Source: Diplonema papillatum (taxonomy: Eukaryota; Euglenozoa; Diplonemea; Diplonemida; Diplonemidae). Taken from it: a stretch of DNA of 64,000 nt. A program made the translations under genes and the position numbers. The notes under the pieces are model-generated. The model was not told the DNA's origin. It did not search any database and was given only the letters and a program-made list of their open reading frames with translations. The first letter of the stretch is position 1; every line of letters begins with the position of its first letter. Positions 1 through 9,704 of this stretch are shown in pieces. The stretch is taken from positions 806,001 to 870,000 of the forward strand of contig JAPJBO010000005.1 in NCBI GenBank assembly GCA_030068145.1, read 5' to 3'.

Positions 1-145
1 CCAAGAAAACCACGAAAGGGCAGATTTTCCCGGTTTCAGCCTACGTCAAATTTCAGGCCACACAGACGAACTGAGGACGGAGTGGAAAGATCCATCGCGA
101 AAGAGCGCGTTTAAGGGGGTCCCCGGAAAAAAGAGTGGGGGGGGG
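1..145. repeat. Dispersed repeat, inverted partner at 28.7 kb
   Basis: The first 145 bases recur in reverse complement at about 28697-28842, with only a few differences and one indel of roughly 10 bases. The copy runs off the left edge of the window. It ends in a G run (137-152), as several other dispersed repeats here do. From 150 to about 800 I see no gene and no repeat I can support. Confidence 0.8.
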
Positions 146-811
146 GGGGGGGTGCCCGGCCACCAGGCCCCCCCAGTGCTGCAAAAGCAGCATAATTGTG
201 TCTTGCGCACGAGCGCGGAAATCCGCCACCCACCATTCGGTTAGATATTGCAAGAACACAATTGCGAAGCTTACTACAAACGGATAGTGGTACAAAGGCG
301 AACGAATCATGCGAGAACCTATGGAGGGGCCCCTCGACAGCTTTCAGAACACGGCATAGTAAGTCAAGAGTCGGATAAGCGTGCGCACATTCTACTCCCG
401 TTTGATCTGCATTTTCCACGTTTCCCCCCTTTCTTTGATCTGCTGGTGTATGTATTCTTTATGATAAAGTTGAGTTTTGATTCCTCTCCCCAAGGCAATG
501 CTTGACTCCGATGAACCGTTCCGACAAGACAACTCTGATTGACTGTCTGTTCGATCGTAGTGCCATGGTGCCGTCATGGCAGTAACGTGATATACGAAAC
601 CTTACTCGAACTCTTCTCTCGACACACTGAAGCAATAGAAAAGCCAAGTGATCAACACAGCTGAACAGATTGGGCTTTGGGGGCGGCAGAGCAATCACTT
701 CTCCAGCAACAAAATCTTGTCCCCTATATCCCAGTTTCGGCTATCCGGGCGCAAAATGTGCCTGAAGAGGGCTTCTACCTAGCCTTCACGGGTACCAATT
801 TGTTTCGGATC

Positions 812-942
812 GAAAATTATTTATCGGTAACAGAAATTATTTATCGGTAACACCAAAATTATTTATTGGTAACAGAAATTATTTATCGGTAACACCAAAT
901 TATTTATCGGTAATATCGGTAACACCAAAATTATTTATCGGG
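812..942. repeat. Tandem repeat, 22-26 bp AT-rich unit
   Basis: Six imperfect copies of a unit containing ATTATTTATCGGTAACA lie in direct orientation, with small spacing differences. The array sits just upstream of the broken coding region at 957. No function is evident. Confidence 0.85.
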
Positions 943-956
943 ATTTCGATTTTCTG

Positions 957-2611
957 TTGAGATGGGGGGACGTCGAGTCGCTGATGCTCTGCGCGGATGG
1001 GGGTGACATCCCCCAGGAAAAGAAAGTCCTGCCTATGACTTTGTCACTGGGAAAGTGGGCGTATCCCCTCGTGGCAGCCATTTTGAAGAGCAGTGGAAAC
1101 GAAGCCACAACGCAAGTGCTGGAGCGTGGCGTGCGAGGATTTCAGGAAAAATACGATTTCTTGCGAAAGCATTTTCCGCTGCCTGCTGCATCCATCCAAG
1201 ACGCCATAGATGTGGGGCTTGTCGATCGGGCACTTCTTCCCTGGATCCAGGACGTGATAGACGCAGGATGGTGCAGCAGCGCCGCGCCAGAGCCCGAACA
1301 CAGGAGCCACATCAGCAGCAAGAAGGCAGCCTGTATGGATGGCAAGGAGCTTGTGAAGCTGAGCTACTCTTTCGTAGTTGGGAGGGACGATTGCGTACCG
1401 GCGTGCGGCTTGGGGGTGTGTGGGTGACGCCGTGTGGTAAAATTCGTTTTGCGAGCCAGTCGTCAACGACATACTCGCTGTTGACGAGATTTCGGTCCCC
1501 GAAGGCCTCACTCGGTCTGTTGCGAAGCATGGTTTCAAGAGTTTGAAATCCTTCTGGCTCTCGATTGTGGTAGTTGTGTCTCGTCGCCTCGCCGACCCTG
1601 CAGCTGTCCGCGACTGCTCCATCCTGAAGAAGTGCGACGTTTTCGGGGTTGAGACGCGCGAGATGCTCAGTGCGAAGCTGAGCAAGACGACTGACACCGC
1701 AACGGTGTCGTTCTCCGGGAAGGAGTGCGGTCAGAGACGAACCGCCCTTCGTGGGTTCCAGTGAAGGCGAGCTACACAACTGCAATCGTGCCGTTGTTGC
1801 TGGCAGCAGAGGGAGCCGATGCAGCCCCCCTTTCTGTTCCAATGGAGGACACCACCTTGCCCGATTTGGTGTTCAACAGCATCCTAGTTATTATTAAGGA
1901 TGTGCAGCGAGAGGTGGACCTTTACGCTGGGAAACTGGAGGCTGACACAGACCCGCAGTTTAACCTCAACGCGAACAGCACCGAGACCCCTGTAAGGAAT
2001 GCCAAGGGGGTCATCCGTGATTCGTGTGGAGTCCGGATCACGGACCTCTGCCTGCGTGGGATGATGGTGAGTCGGTCATACGACCAATGGGATCCCCGGG
2101 AAGAGCTGTGGCAGAGCCTTTCATTGCGTACGGTTCCTCTGTGTTTGAGTCTGCTGAGACGTCAGCCGACAGGTCAATTCGCCTCGGCCAGGATACTCTC
2201 GACGCAATGGAGGCGGGTACCGCAAAAATGCAGAGAATCAGATTACGAAGAGAGGATAAGGAGTCGCAGCGCGCCCAGATTGTATGGGTCTCAACGAGGG
2301 ACATCGCCAAGAAGCAGTCGTCTCTAGCAGTGGTTAAGGAGCAGGCTGTGCAGCGGGGTAGGAGTCAGGGGAAGAAGGAAGTCTTCAGGAGGATCGTCGA
2401 GCATGACACCGCAAAGGGTTCTGAGGACTTGGTGGACACAAAAGGGTTGGAAAAGTTCGTGGCCAAGGGAAAGAGAACGAACCAGGGCAATGCCAACAAG
2501 AAAAAGAAGCGCAAAGACAACCAGGAACCGACCAGAGCTGAGTCCTCGCAATCATCCGGTGAAGGTAGCTCATCTTCGTCGTCGTCATCCACGTCCTCGT
2601 CGTCTTCTTGA
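957..2611 (+). pseudogene. Frame-broken or multi-exon gene with Ser-rich acidic tail
   Basis: Four consecutive stretches read as plausible protein in different frames: 957-1427, about 1445-1755, about 1760-2066 and about 2117-2611. A GTGAGT donor-like site lies at 2067, and acceptor-like AG sites follow, so at least one break could be an intron. The frame change near 1725-1760 is too short for a normal intron and looks like an indel. The last part is Lys/Arg-rich (KKKKRK near 2505) and ends in a run of serines. I recognise no family. It could be a real spliced gene with an assembly error or a decayed gene. Confidence 0.4.
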
Positions 2612-2844
2612 GTGTCACGTTGACAGTTTCACACTTGGGCGAACTGCCCCCTTTTTGTAGACAGTGCTGTTGAACCAAACTGCAACTTCCACTGCGGTGT
2701 TTCTCCTTTCGTCATGCTTTCCCTCTGTGCTGCGGTGCTTCCCCTTTTCTGGTCGCGCTATTTCTCTACAAGGCTTACCCAAGGACTGGGGCATGTTGCT
2801 ACGAGCACTGTATGTTGCATCTTCACACTCGTAACGCCCCCTCC

Positions 2845-2965
2845 TTCACCGCCCTCAGGGCCGGCAGCAGGGAAAGGGAGCGCCACAAAGGAACCACCCC
2901 GAAACCTCCCGAAACTCCCCAAAACTCCCCGAAGTCCCCGAAACTCCCCGATACTCCCCGAGATT
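2845..2965. repeat. CCCCGAAACT repeat block, second copy at 36.6 kb
   Basis: A stretch with CAGGGAAAG, CGCCACAAAGGAA and then iterated CCCCGAAACTC-type decamers recurs in the same orientation at about 36638-36722. Between 2620 and 3560 I find no convincing gene. The region holds this repeat, a short GC alternation at 3118-3128 and T, A and G homopolymers. Confidence 0.65.
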
Positions 2966-3563
2966 TTGGTCTGGACCAGGTGGAATTCCACCAAGAACGG
3001 GCACAAAAGTGCCAACAGCGGACCGGCCAGTAGTATAGCCGGCACATATGGTGTGACATCCAGTAGCAGAAAGTCTTGTGGCAAAAGTTTTTTTTTTCTG
3101 ACAAGATTTTTTTTTTGCGCGCGCGCGCGTAAATTTCTGTGGGCCGACGGACATGGGCCAAAAAAAAAAAACCGCCTACCCTATGGTGTAGTCGGTGGGC
3201 CAGTTCCCCGTAGTTCCCCCGTAGTTCAACCAGGGGGGGGGGTGTCGTTTTTTTTTTTTGCTTTTTCAGTTTTTGCTGAGTACTTCAGGGCTGTGATTCT
3301 TGATCTTGGCGAGCACTTCCTAGCGACTTTGCACCTTTCTGTCACACAATGTGGACAATTCTGATGATATTTGGCCCACGAAGGTCGGAAAGCCAAGAGG
3401 ATGAAGAAGAAGACACTGCGTAAAAACAAAATAAAACGACCAAAAAACAAGACGGCACACGTCCTCCGGAAATTGGAAAGCGAAATTTGTGGGATCTCGA
3501 CGGTCAAACGGTTCCAACATCTTGATGAAATAACCCAGTCTGCAAACCTGTGACGTTTCTGCG

Positions 3564-5924
3564 CTACATCTCCTCGCTGCTTTCACTATCCTCGCTATTA
3601 GCTGTCTCGAAGCGCACCTTTTTCAGGGGGGGCTCGTCTTCTTGGGGTTGCTTCTTTCGCTGCCGGGAGGGAGACCTCGGACGCGGCAAAGCCTCGGGTT
3701 CTTCGGTTTTTGCATCCTTCTGTTCCAGGTCATGGAGCAACTTGCCAGCAACAACATTAGCCCGGAATCGCATGCTTCGGGCAAGGGCGTGCTGTTTTAG
3801 CTCGTCAAGAAGCAACTTCTCATCAGCTTCCTGACATGCAGACACAAGCTTGTCTTTGCTCCAGTTTTGGCAGGACTTGATACCTCGCCGTTCAGCTTGC
3901 TGCACAAGCGCATCCTTTCGCCAATGACTGTCTGCATCGAATCGCCAAGGAATCCTTTTGATGAAGTCATTGCGTTCTGCCTGCCACTTTTTCCTGTCGT
4001 CATGAGAAACTTGCTTCGCCTTGTAGTGGGTCAACTTCAGCAAACCGCATCGGTCTTTCCTCGCCTGGATAGTTTCTATCCTTTGCGCAGCATATTGCTG
4101 AATTGTCTTTGGGTAGGGCTGGTGAATGCTCAGGTGAGCGTTGGTGCTCGATAGCTTTGCCCTGATGCATTCATCGCGGATGCGCGTGTTTGTCTGCTGT
4201 TGCAGGTGACGTTTCATGGATCCAACGGTGCCCTCTATGAGACTCGGTCCTAGCTTTACGGGTCTTGGGGTATCCGCTGTTGCCTTGCTGTACATGGTCA
4301 GCTCTGCAACAATGCCGCAGGCAAACCTGTGGGCAACAGAAGACAGGAAAGCTGAATCTGTTGCCTCGTCTATGGGTTTAATGGTTGGCATCTGCACGCC
4401 GGGACCTCCGTAATAGCTCGCAATAGAGCCAGCCGCGTCTAAGTGGGCTTTCATACGCCGAATGAACTGCTGAACGGAGTTCCGCTGGCACACAAACTTT
4501 ACTTCCGGGGCCTTCGTAGGAAATGTCACACCTCGTCTCGCTTTTTCCATCCACAGCGGATTCCCGAAAATGTCCTTTCCAGTTCGAATTTTTGTGAAAT
4601 AGAGACCCAGGGTAGCCATCAAATCGCTGGCAAAGCCGGCAGTAAAGTCGTCGTCGAGTACTTCTTCCCCAGCGTACTGCCAGATTCGCCTCAACGCCGG
4701 ATATGCAATGATCTCAAATGCTAAACCTATTCGACGGAAGCGCTCCTGGGTACCACGAGGAGTCAGGTACATGACGATATTCTTCTTTTTTTTCGAATAC
4801 TCTGTCGTTTCATCAAAGCTGCCGAGGAAGTCCAAGTACCATCCCAATAGGGTCTTCTGACCAACGGTGCATGATAGAGACCACGCGGCTGCCCAGGACG
4901 TTCCGAATCTCCCTGTCGTCGCCCTCTGCCACAACACACCTTTCAACTCCGGGCCGCCCTGTTCCCGCAGCCATACAGCAAATGCAGGTGAAGATGCCAC
5001 GTCGTTCGCTGCTGCACACAGGAACGTCATCTCCTTCCCAATCTTGAGCTCGGTCACAACCCTGCTCATCGTCCGATGCAACCTGTGCACTGGTTCGTAT
5101 ACCCGGGGTTGTTTGAGGCCCCCCACACCTGCTCCGCGGTCCGTAAACATACAGCAGAAGCGGTCTTGCTCGAAAAAGGCATCAGGGCCGAGAACGCCAA
5201 GCCCTCGAAGTTCTTGCGTGAGAGACGAGAAGTAGCAACAGATTTCTGTCACTGCGTCTTCCACCATGCTGCCATCGTGCACGGTTGAAAGGCACGCCTT
5301 CAGGAAATGGTGCCTTTGTGATGTTCCTTGCATCCAAGTTGCTGTCAAGTGGATTGCATGCCAATTCTCGTTAACAGGTGTGCTATCGTGCTGCAAGGCG
5401 ACATCCTTGTCTTCGATGGCACACAAAAACGAGATATCACGCGCAACCAGGTTGCTCTGCCATGCTCGCTCAACCCTGAAACGACTCACTTTTACTCGCT
5501 GGATAATGAGGAGTACCCGGGGTATGCGTCGGATCTTGACATCTTCCGCCATCAGGCTGTCTACGATACCTCGCAGTTCTCCGTCGGCCAGGCCTCCGCC
5601 GTCCGTCACCACAGCGCGATTCTTGTCGAGGACTGGTACAAGCACGCAATGGCCGCAACTGAGCTTCCACAAGTCCTCTCTGAGAACAACAGGACAGTCG
5701 GCCAGACAAACTGTTGAAGGGGGGCCGGTAGCGAGGCGCACATATGTCCCAGCAAGCGCGTAGCCAACCGACTTCGCAAGTCCTACGATAGCGTTCCAGT
5801 CAGCATTCTCGACGAGAAAACCTTCATGGCGCATTCCACACGGCTTCACGAAAGTAACGTCAATCTTCATCTCCCCGTTGTTCCAGGCTTTCCTGACTCG
5901 CTCTCGTTCCTTTTCCTGCAACAA
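3564..5924 (-). CDS. Large unknown protein, transposase-like candidate (786 codons)
   Basis: An uninterrupted 786-codon frame on the minus strand. The open frame begins directly after a TTTGTTGCAG acceptor-like sequence, so the first codons are probably a later exon; the first ATG inside is at 5870. The C-terminus is basic and Arg/Ser/Pro-rich, then acidic (about residues 720-786), as in DNA-binding or nuclear proteins. A core around residues 200-285 contains FTDRG (D262) followed by EPVHRLH. The same two motifs, similarly spaced and preceded by a similar helical segment, occur in a broken ORF at 62.5-63.1 kb, so this is a repeated family rather than a single-copy gene. The Asp-then-His pattern recalls DDE transposases, but I cannot place it in a named superfamily. 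The gene at 6137-7090 lies upstream on the same strand and may belong to the same element. Confidence 0.6.
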   Translation of the reverse strand: MLQEKERERVRKAWNNGEMKIDVTFVKPCGMRHEGFLVENADWNAIVGLAKSVGYALAGTYVRLATGPPSTVCLADCPVVLREDLWKLSCGHCVLVPVLDKNRAVVTDGGGLADGELRGIVDSLMAEDVKIRRIPRVLLIIQRVKVSRFRVERAWQSNLVARDISFLCAIEDKDVALQHDSTPVNENWHAIHLTATWMQGTSQRHHFLKACLSTVHDGSMVEDAVTEICCYFSSLTQELRGLGVLGPDAFFEQDRFCCMFTDRGAGVGGLKQPRVYEPVHRLHRTMSRVVTELKIGKEMTFLCAAANDVASSPAFAVWLREQGGPELKGVLWQRATTGRFGTSWAAAWSLSCTVGQKTLLGWYLDFLGSFDETTEYSKKKKNIVMYLTPRGTQERFRRIGLAFEIIAYPALRRIWQYAGEEVLDDDFTAGFASDLMATLGLYFTKIRTGKDIFGNPLWMEKARRGVTFPTKAPEVKFVCQRNSVQQFIRRMKAHLDAAGSIASYYGGPGVQMPTIKPIDEATDSAFLSSVAHRFACGIVAELTMYSKATADTPRPVKLGPSLIEGTVGSMKRHLQQQTNTRIRDECIRAKLSSTNAHLSIHQPYPKTIQQYAAQRIETIQARKDRCGLLKLTHYKAKQVSHDDRKKWQAERNDFIKRIPWRFDADSHWRKDALVQQAERRGIKSCQNWSKDKLVSACQEADEKLLLDELKQHALARSMRFRANVVAGKLLHDLEQKDAKTEEPEALPRPRSPSRQRKKQPQEDEPPLKKVRFETANSEDSESSEEM

Positions 5925-6136
5925 ACCCCTGCATTGGTTTTGAACACACCGACATTACAAACGTTAATTTCTCTTCGTCAGCTAGTCGAATACCCGAGTT
6001 GCCGCCGGATAGACAGGCCGTCGCTTCCAATGGACATCCAGAACAAAAGAGAATTGAGACAACAAAAAACTATAATTGATCGTCGGGAACACACAAAAAA
6101 AGAAATGCCTTTACGATGGAGGCTATCACCAGAAAG

Positions 6137-7090
6137 CTAGATTTTTGCCTCTTTGCGTGGGTTCTCGACCTCTGCTTCCTCGTCTGCCTTTCGTTTGAAG
6201 CCAACCATTTCAAACATCTTTTTGGCGTTGGCCTTTTCTTGTTCGGACATGCCCCTTGTGAGATCCTTCCTGGCCGCCACCTTCTTCTTATTTTTAGCAG
6301 CTTCTTTTTCTCTGAAAGCTTTTAGGTCTGCTTTCGCGTTCTTTGACAGCTTCTTGGCGAACTTCGGGCATCGACAACCGTGTCGTACAAACGACGTCCC
6401 GTCAGAAAGCCTGTCCGGCGGGTTGCTGACCTTTGTGCCACAAATACAAAGCACCCAAGAGGGTCCGAACTTCAGCCCCACCTTGCCGAACCTGTCACAC
6501 AGCGCCTCCTCCAACTTGTTCGTAATCATCGAGCTACTGTCCGCCCGCGATGTGTATGAGTTGTCGTGCACTTCCGCGTCGTGTGTTAGCAGGTGCTTTC
6601 GGACGTGCTTTGCCGAGTGCTTTTTCAGCTCCAAACGGACCACTATATGGAGGTTCAACTTCTTTTCGACGACCTTTTGTAGTCCCGCGTCGTTGAGCAC
6701 TTCCGTCTCGTCGTCGCGCTCCTTATAAAACCAGCGACGTGCGACACCGGTAGCCCCCCTAAGGAAAGGAGCGTCTTTCTTTTCTGCAAGCTGGTTTCCG
6801 CATTCCAGCAGGTGCGGCCGTATTGTGGACTCGTGGAACGTTTGCAGCGAGCCGTTAGTCATAAAGTCGGCGTTGTACTTCATGTCTTCTTCCTTCAGGT
6901 CGATGGTGTCGCTTTCTTCGGTCTCGCTGTTGTCGTTCTCCTCACGCTCTTCCGTCGTGCGGACTTGGAGATATTTCGTAAAGCAGTGAAACGTAACGCC
7001 GATACAGAATTGCATTTTACGCTTTTGAATTTTGTTTCGTGCCTTTATTTGGGTACTTTCTTTTGTAGCCAGTTCAATGGAAACGATCAT
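6137..7090 (-). CDS. Unknown Lys-rich protein with CxC...CxC motif (317 aa)
   Basis: An ATG-started frame of 317 codons ending in TAG. About residues 45-70 are acidic. Residues 200-245 contain CIC followed about 20 residues later by CRC, a possible metal-binding pair. The last 75 residues are Lys/Ala/Glu-rich and predicted helical, with nuclear-localisation-like clusters. I do not recognise the family. The frame lies just upstream of the 786-codon protein on the same strand, with about 210 bases between, which would fit two ORFs of one mobile element or adjacent exons; the intervening stop argues against a simple fusion. Confidence 0.5.
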   Translation of the reverse strand: MIVSIELATKESTQIKARNKIQKRKMQFCIGVTFHCFTKYLQVRTTEEREENDNSETEESDTIDLKEEDMKYNADFMTNGSLQTFHESTIRPHLLECGNQLAEKKDAPFLRGATGVARRWFYKERDDETEVLNDAGLQKVVEKKLNLHIVVRLELKKHSAKHVRKHLLTHDAEVHDNSYTSRADSSSMITNKLEEALCDRFGKVGLKFGPSWVLCICGTKVSNPPDRLSDGTSFVRHGCRCPKFAKKLSKNAKADLKAFREKEAAKNKKKVAARKDLTRGMSEQEKANAKKMFEMVGFKRKADEEAEVENPRKEAKI

Positions 7091-7225
7091 TTTACGAGAG
7101 AGATGATTTGCGCTTTATTTAGAGTTCGAGCTCGCTTGAGATTCCGGATGCAAAAGTCACCTGTAAGGCGATTGCATCGTATTGGGGTCACATTTCGTTT
7201 AGGCTACAGCAGCAGATGTTAGAAC

Positions 7226-7278
7226 ACAGAGAAGCATTTCATAAAGCTGTGTAGCTTTATTATGCAATGCTTCTCTGT
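7226..7278. repeat. Hairpin abutting the TIR element
   Basis: Arms 7226-7248 and 7253-7278 are inverted copies (AGAGAAGCATT...), differing by a 3-base gap and one mismatch, with a 4-base loop GTGT. Its right end meets the first base of the left terminal inverted repeat of the next element. Confidence 0.8.
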
Positions 7279-7369
7279 TAAATTTAGGGTCAACGACAAA
7301 ACGGATTCTATATAACTGGATTACGACAAAGTGGATTATTAGTGGATTATAATCCAGTAATAATCCACT

Positions 7370-9247
7370 TTGTCGCTTTTGATAATCCACTTTGTCGCTT
7401 CTGACAACCGGCATGAATTATATAGGGGGACCCTTTCACAAAAAGTTCCCACAGGGAAAGTGACTATTTTGAGCTGTTTGAGTTCATTGAAACCATCAAA
7501 ATTGGGTGTCCCCCTGGGCACAGAGGGACCCGTTGACAACCGCAGGGCCAACGCCACGGTCGAGGCCGCGGCCAGACTTGAGGCGGCGCCGCTCATGCAT
7601 CGCACGAAGTTCCGCATAATGCAGACGATCGCAGCCTCCGCGTATTACGGGGCGGCCTACTGCACGAATACAACAGGTGGCTTCGTCAACAGCTCAACGC
7701 TCCGAACGGCACTCTCCGCTTGCGTGATCCCTCGATCTAACCGGGCGAAGAGCCCTCTTGCGGTTCTCTCCCTGGTTGCTAAAGCACACCTGTGTGATCC
7801 GGCATGCGCCTCAGGTTTCAGCTTATTCCGCACGTTCGTGAAACAATACGGGAAAGAGAGGTTTCGGGTGAGGATGGACGCTCTCCTTCGCGTGGGAGCC
7901 GACTCGTCTATCAAGGGTCCCGTAGGTCTTATGGCTAATCTTCTGCGGGAGATAAGATTCCTACGGGCCACGCAGCACAGCTTCCAGTCCCTGTCTTTCG
8001 ACGGGACTCCCGTGTCGCTACTCGGTAAAGAAGCCCCACACCTCTTTCGTGAGGGCCTGCGTCTGCGCGCGTGGCGTTACTTGACCACACAGAGACAAGG
8101 ATTTGACGGAATCGAAGGAGGGGTGGACGTACGTGCCATGAATCGGCTTTGGCTGAACCGCGCGACGGACCACAAATTGAGTTCCGCGATCAGTCGATGT
8201 ATTGGGGGAGCGGTGTACTCACGGGAATGGTGCCGCAGGAAGTGGGGTTCGGGGAGCGGCGACTGCGAGTTCTGCGACAGCGGTGCGACGGGGACCCTGT
8301 GGCATTACTACTGGCAATGTCCGGGCCCAGGTTGTAGATGGAACGAGCTGCGATCCCGGTTTTGCATTGCTGAGGCGATGGTCCGGGACATGCCCCAGTG
8401 CTTGTGCATTAGAGGGATACCCCCCTACGGGACCCCTCCTGACCTCCTGGAGAAGATCCAGAGGCTGATCGGTACGATCTCAATCGAGATGGCGCAGGCG
8501 CAGCGGAGCCTTGCGGCAACACGCCCTTGGGAACTCGCCTCAGGTGCGTCGACGAAATACGACGTACACTTAGCAACGGACAGTCGTAAGTTGCTAACGA
8601 CCAACATCGGAACCCGCTTCGCAGCGACGTTGGTCTTCTGGCTGCGGAGTCTATCATGGGTCAGCTCCAACCCTCTCCCGACGACAGGCGTGGAACTCGC
8701 GCTTGATTTTGAGGCATTTACGCGTTCGAAGCTCCCAGGGAGAACCTTCGCCGAGAAGGGGCTGCAAATTGGGTACCTTATGCGAGCTATCAACGACCTG
8801 TGCTGCGCCGACTCAGGAGTCGCCTCCTTCCCTGGGAAGTGGCGGCAGGGGGTCTGTTCCCTCCGCTGTTTTGGTGCGCCGGCTATGCCGGGTTGTACCC
8901 ACCGCCCACGCTTTGCGGCTGGACGGAAGACCGAGTGGATGTTGGGCAAGCTGGAAACAATTTGCGCCCGTAACAGCTGGAACGATGCCGTGCCTGAATA
9001 TCCGCACGACGTACCCTATGTTCAGTGGGAGTTGAGATTCTCTGTCAAGATGCTAGCCGCCGCCATAGGGCGGGCTATTGCCAAAAGGAGGAGAGCCCGC
9101 GAAACAACGTGCCAACACACGCCTGCCAGGCGGTCTCGTCCGCCAGTCAGAACGCCCCCGGCTGCGCCACCATCGGTGCAACAATCATCTTTGACAGGGC
9201 CACGGCTCGCTCCGCGCCCACGGCGCAACGACTTGCGCCCGCCGTAG
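7370..9247 (+). CDS. LINE ORF2-like C-terminal protein inside a TIR element
   Basis: A frame of 625 codons with no stop. Its start lies inside the left subterminal repeat and the first ATG is only at 7595. The protein aligns by eye with the region of the LINE ORF2s at 44-57 kb that follows the RT active site. Residues about 45-75 (LGVPLGTE...) match the post-catalytic segment. Residues 299-317 (CEFC...HYYWQC) match the CxxC-H-C finger of the LINEs, and about residues 420-450 (FWLRSLSW...VELALDFE) match the LINE segment WLKALKW...MELAVAFE. No fingers, palm or catalytic Asp pair, endonuclease or RNase H is present. The C-terminus is Arg/Pro-rich. It might bind nucleic acid; it cannot be a polymerase. 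The initiation site is unresolved. Confidence 0.7.
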   Translation: MSLLIIHFVASDNRHELYRGTLSQKVPTGKVTILSCLSSLKPSKLGVPLGTEGPVDNRRANATVEAAARLEAAPLMHRTKFRIMQTIAASAYYGAAYCTNTTGGFVNSSTLRTALSACVIPRSNRAKSPLAVLSLVAKAHLCDPACASGFSLFRTFVKQYGKERFRVRMDALLRVGADSSIKGPVGLMANLLREIRFLRATQHSFQSLSFDGTPVSLLGKEAPHLFREGLRLRAWRYLTTQRQGFDGIEGGVDVRAMNRLWLNRATDHKLSSAISRCIGGAVYSREWCRRKWGSGSGDCEFCDSGATGTLWHYYWQCPGPGCRWNELRSRFCIAEAMVRDMPQCLCIRGIPPYGTPPDLLEKIQRLIGTISIEMAQAQRSLAATRPWELASGASTKYDVHLATDSRKLLTTNIGTRFAATLVFWLRSLSWVSSNPLPTTGVELALDFEAFTRSKLPGRTFAEKGLQIGYLMRAINDLCCADSGVASFPGKWRQGVCSLRCFGAPAMPGCTHRPRFAAGRKTEWMLGKLETICARNSWNDAVPEYPHDVPYVQWELRFSVKMLAAAIGRAIAKRRRARETTCQHTPARRSRPPVRTPPAAPPSVQQSSLTGPRLAPRPRRNDLRPP

Positions 9248-9310
9248 TAGTACGGGATAGTAGTGGGGCGACCGGATACTCCTCGGAGAGATGGTCCCTG
9301 CACTCTAACT

Positions 9311-9311
9311 C

Positions 9312-9344
<33 letters not shown>
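9311..9344. repeat. (CT)n microsatellite
   Basis: About 16 uninterrupted CT dinucleotides between the end of the LINE-like ORF and the right terminal inverted repeat. Confidence 0.95.
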
Positions 9345-9347
<3 letters not shown>

Positions 9348-9704
9348 AGTGAGCTTAGGTCCGTCATACGGGGCGACGAAGTGGATTAGGCGACAAAGTG
9401 GATTGGCGACAAAGTGGATTATAATCCACTTTGTCGTAATCCAGTTATATAGAATCCACTTTGTCGTTTTCCCTAAATTTAAACGCGCCGGTTTGAAGAC
9501 CCCTGGCGCCCCTGTCCACCAACACCCCCAAAAAGCCCCAAACCCTTTAAGGGCCTAACTAGTTTTTTTTTTCGTAGTAACAATTAGTTGTAAACACGAA
9601 AGAGAACGCTGGCAGCGTGTTTGGGAGAAGATTAGCCTACCGATCATATTCACTCACTATCACTCACTAACAGGCTAATCCTCCCCCGGCACGTACAAAC
9701 AAAA

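Larger units (their letters stand above)
7278..9482. mobile_element. TIR element carrying a LINE-derived ORF
   Basis: The termini 7278-7339 and 9421-9482 are inverted repeats of about 62 bp, with 4 mismatches, starting TTAAATTTAGGG. Just inside each end, the unit GACAAAGTGGATTA is repeated in both orientations (7326-7395 and 9375-9440), giving subterminal palindromes. The interior is one long plus-strand ORF (7370-9247) followed by a CT tract. No certain target duplication is visible beyond the AT-rich ends. The structure is that of a DNA transposon or Pack-type element, yet the cargo is homologous to a retrotransposon protein. Confidence 0.8.

Noticed and set aside
7278..7290. Telomere-type TTTAGGG
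   Set aside because: A single occurrence within a terminal inverted repeat, not an array.
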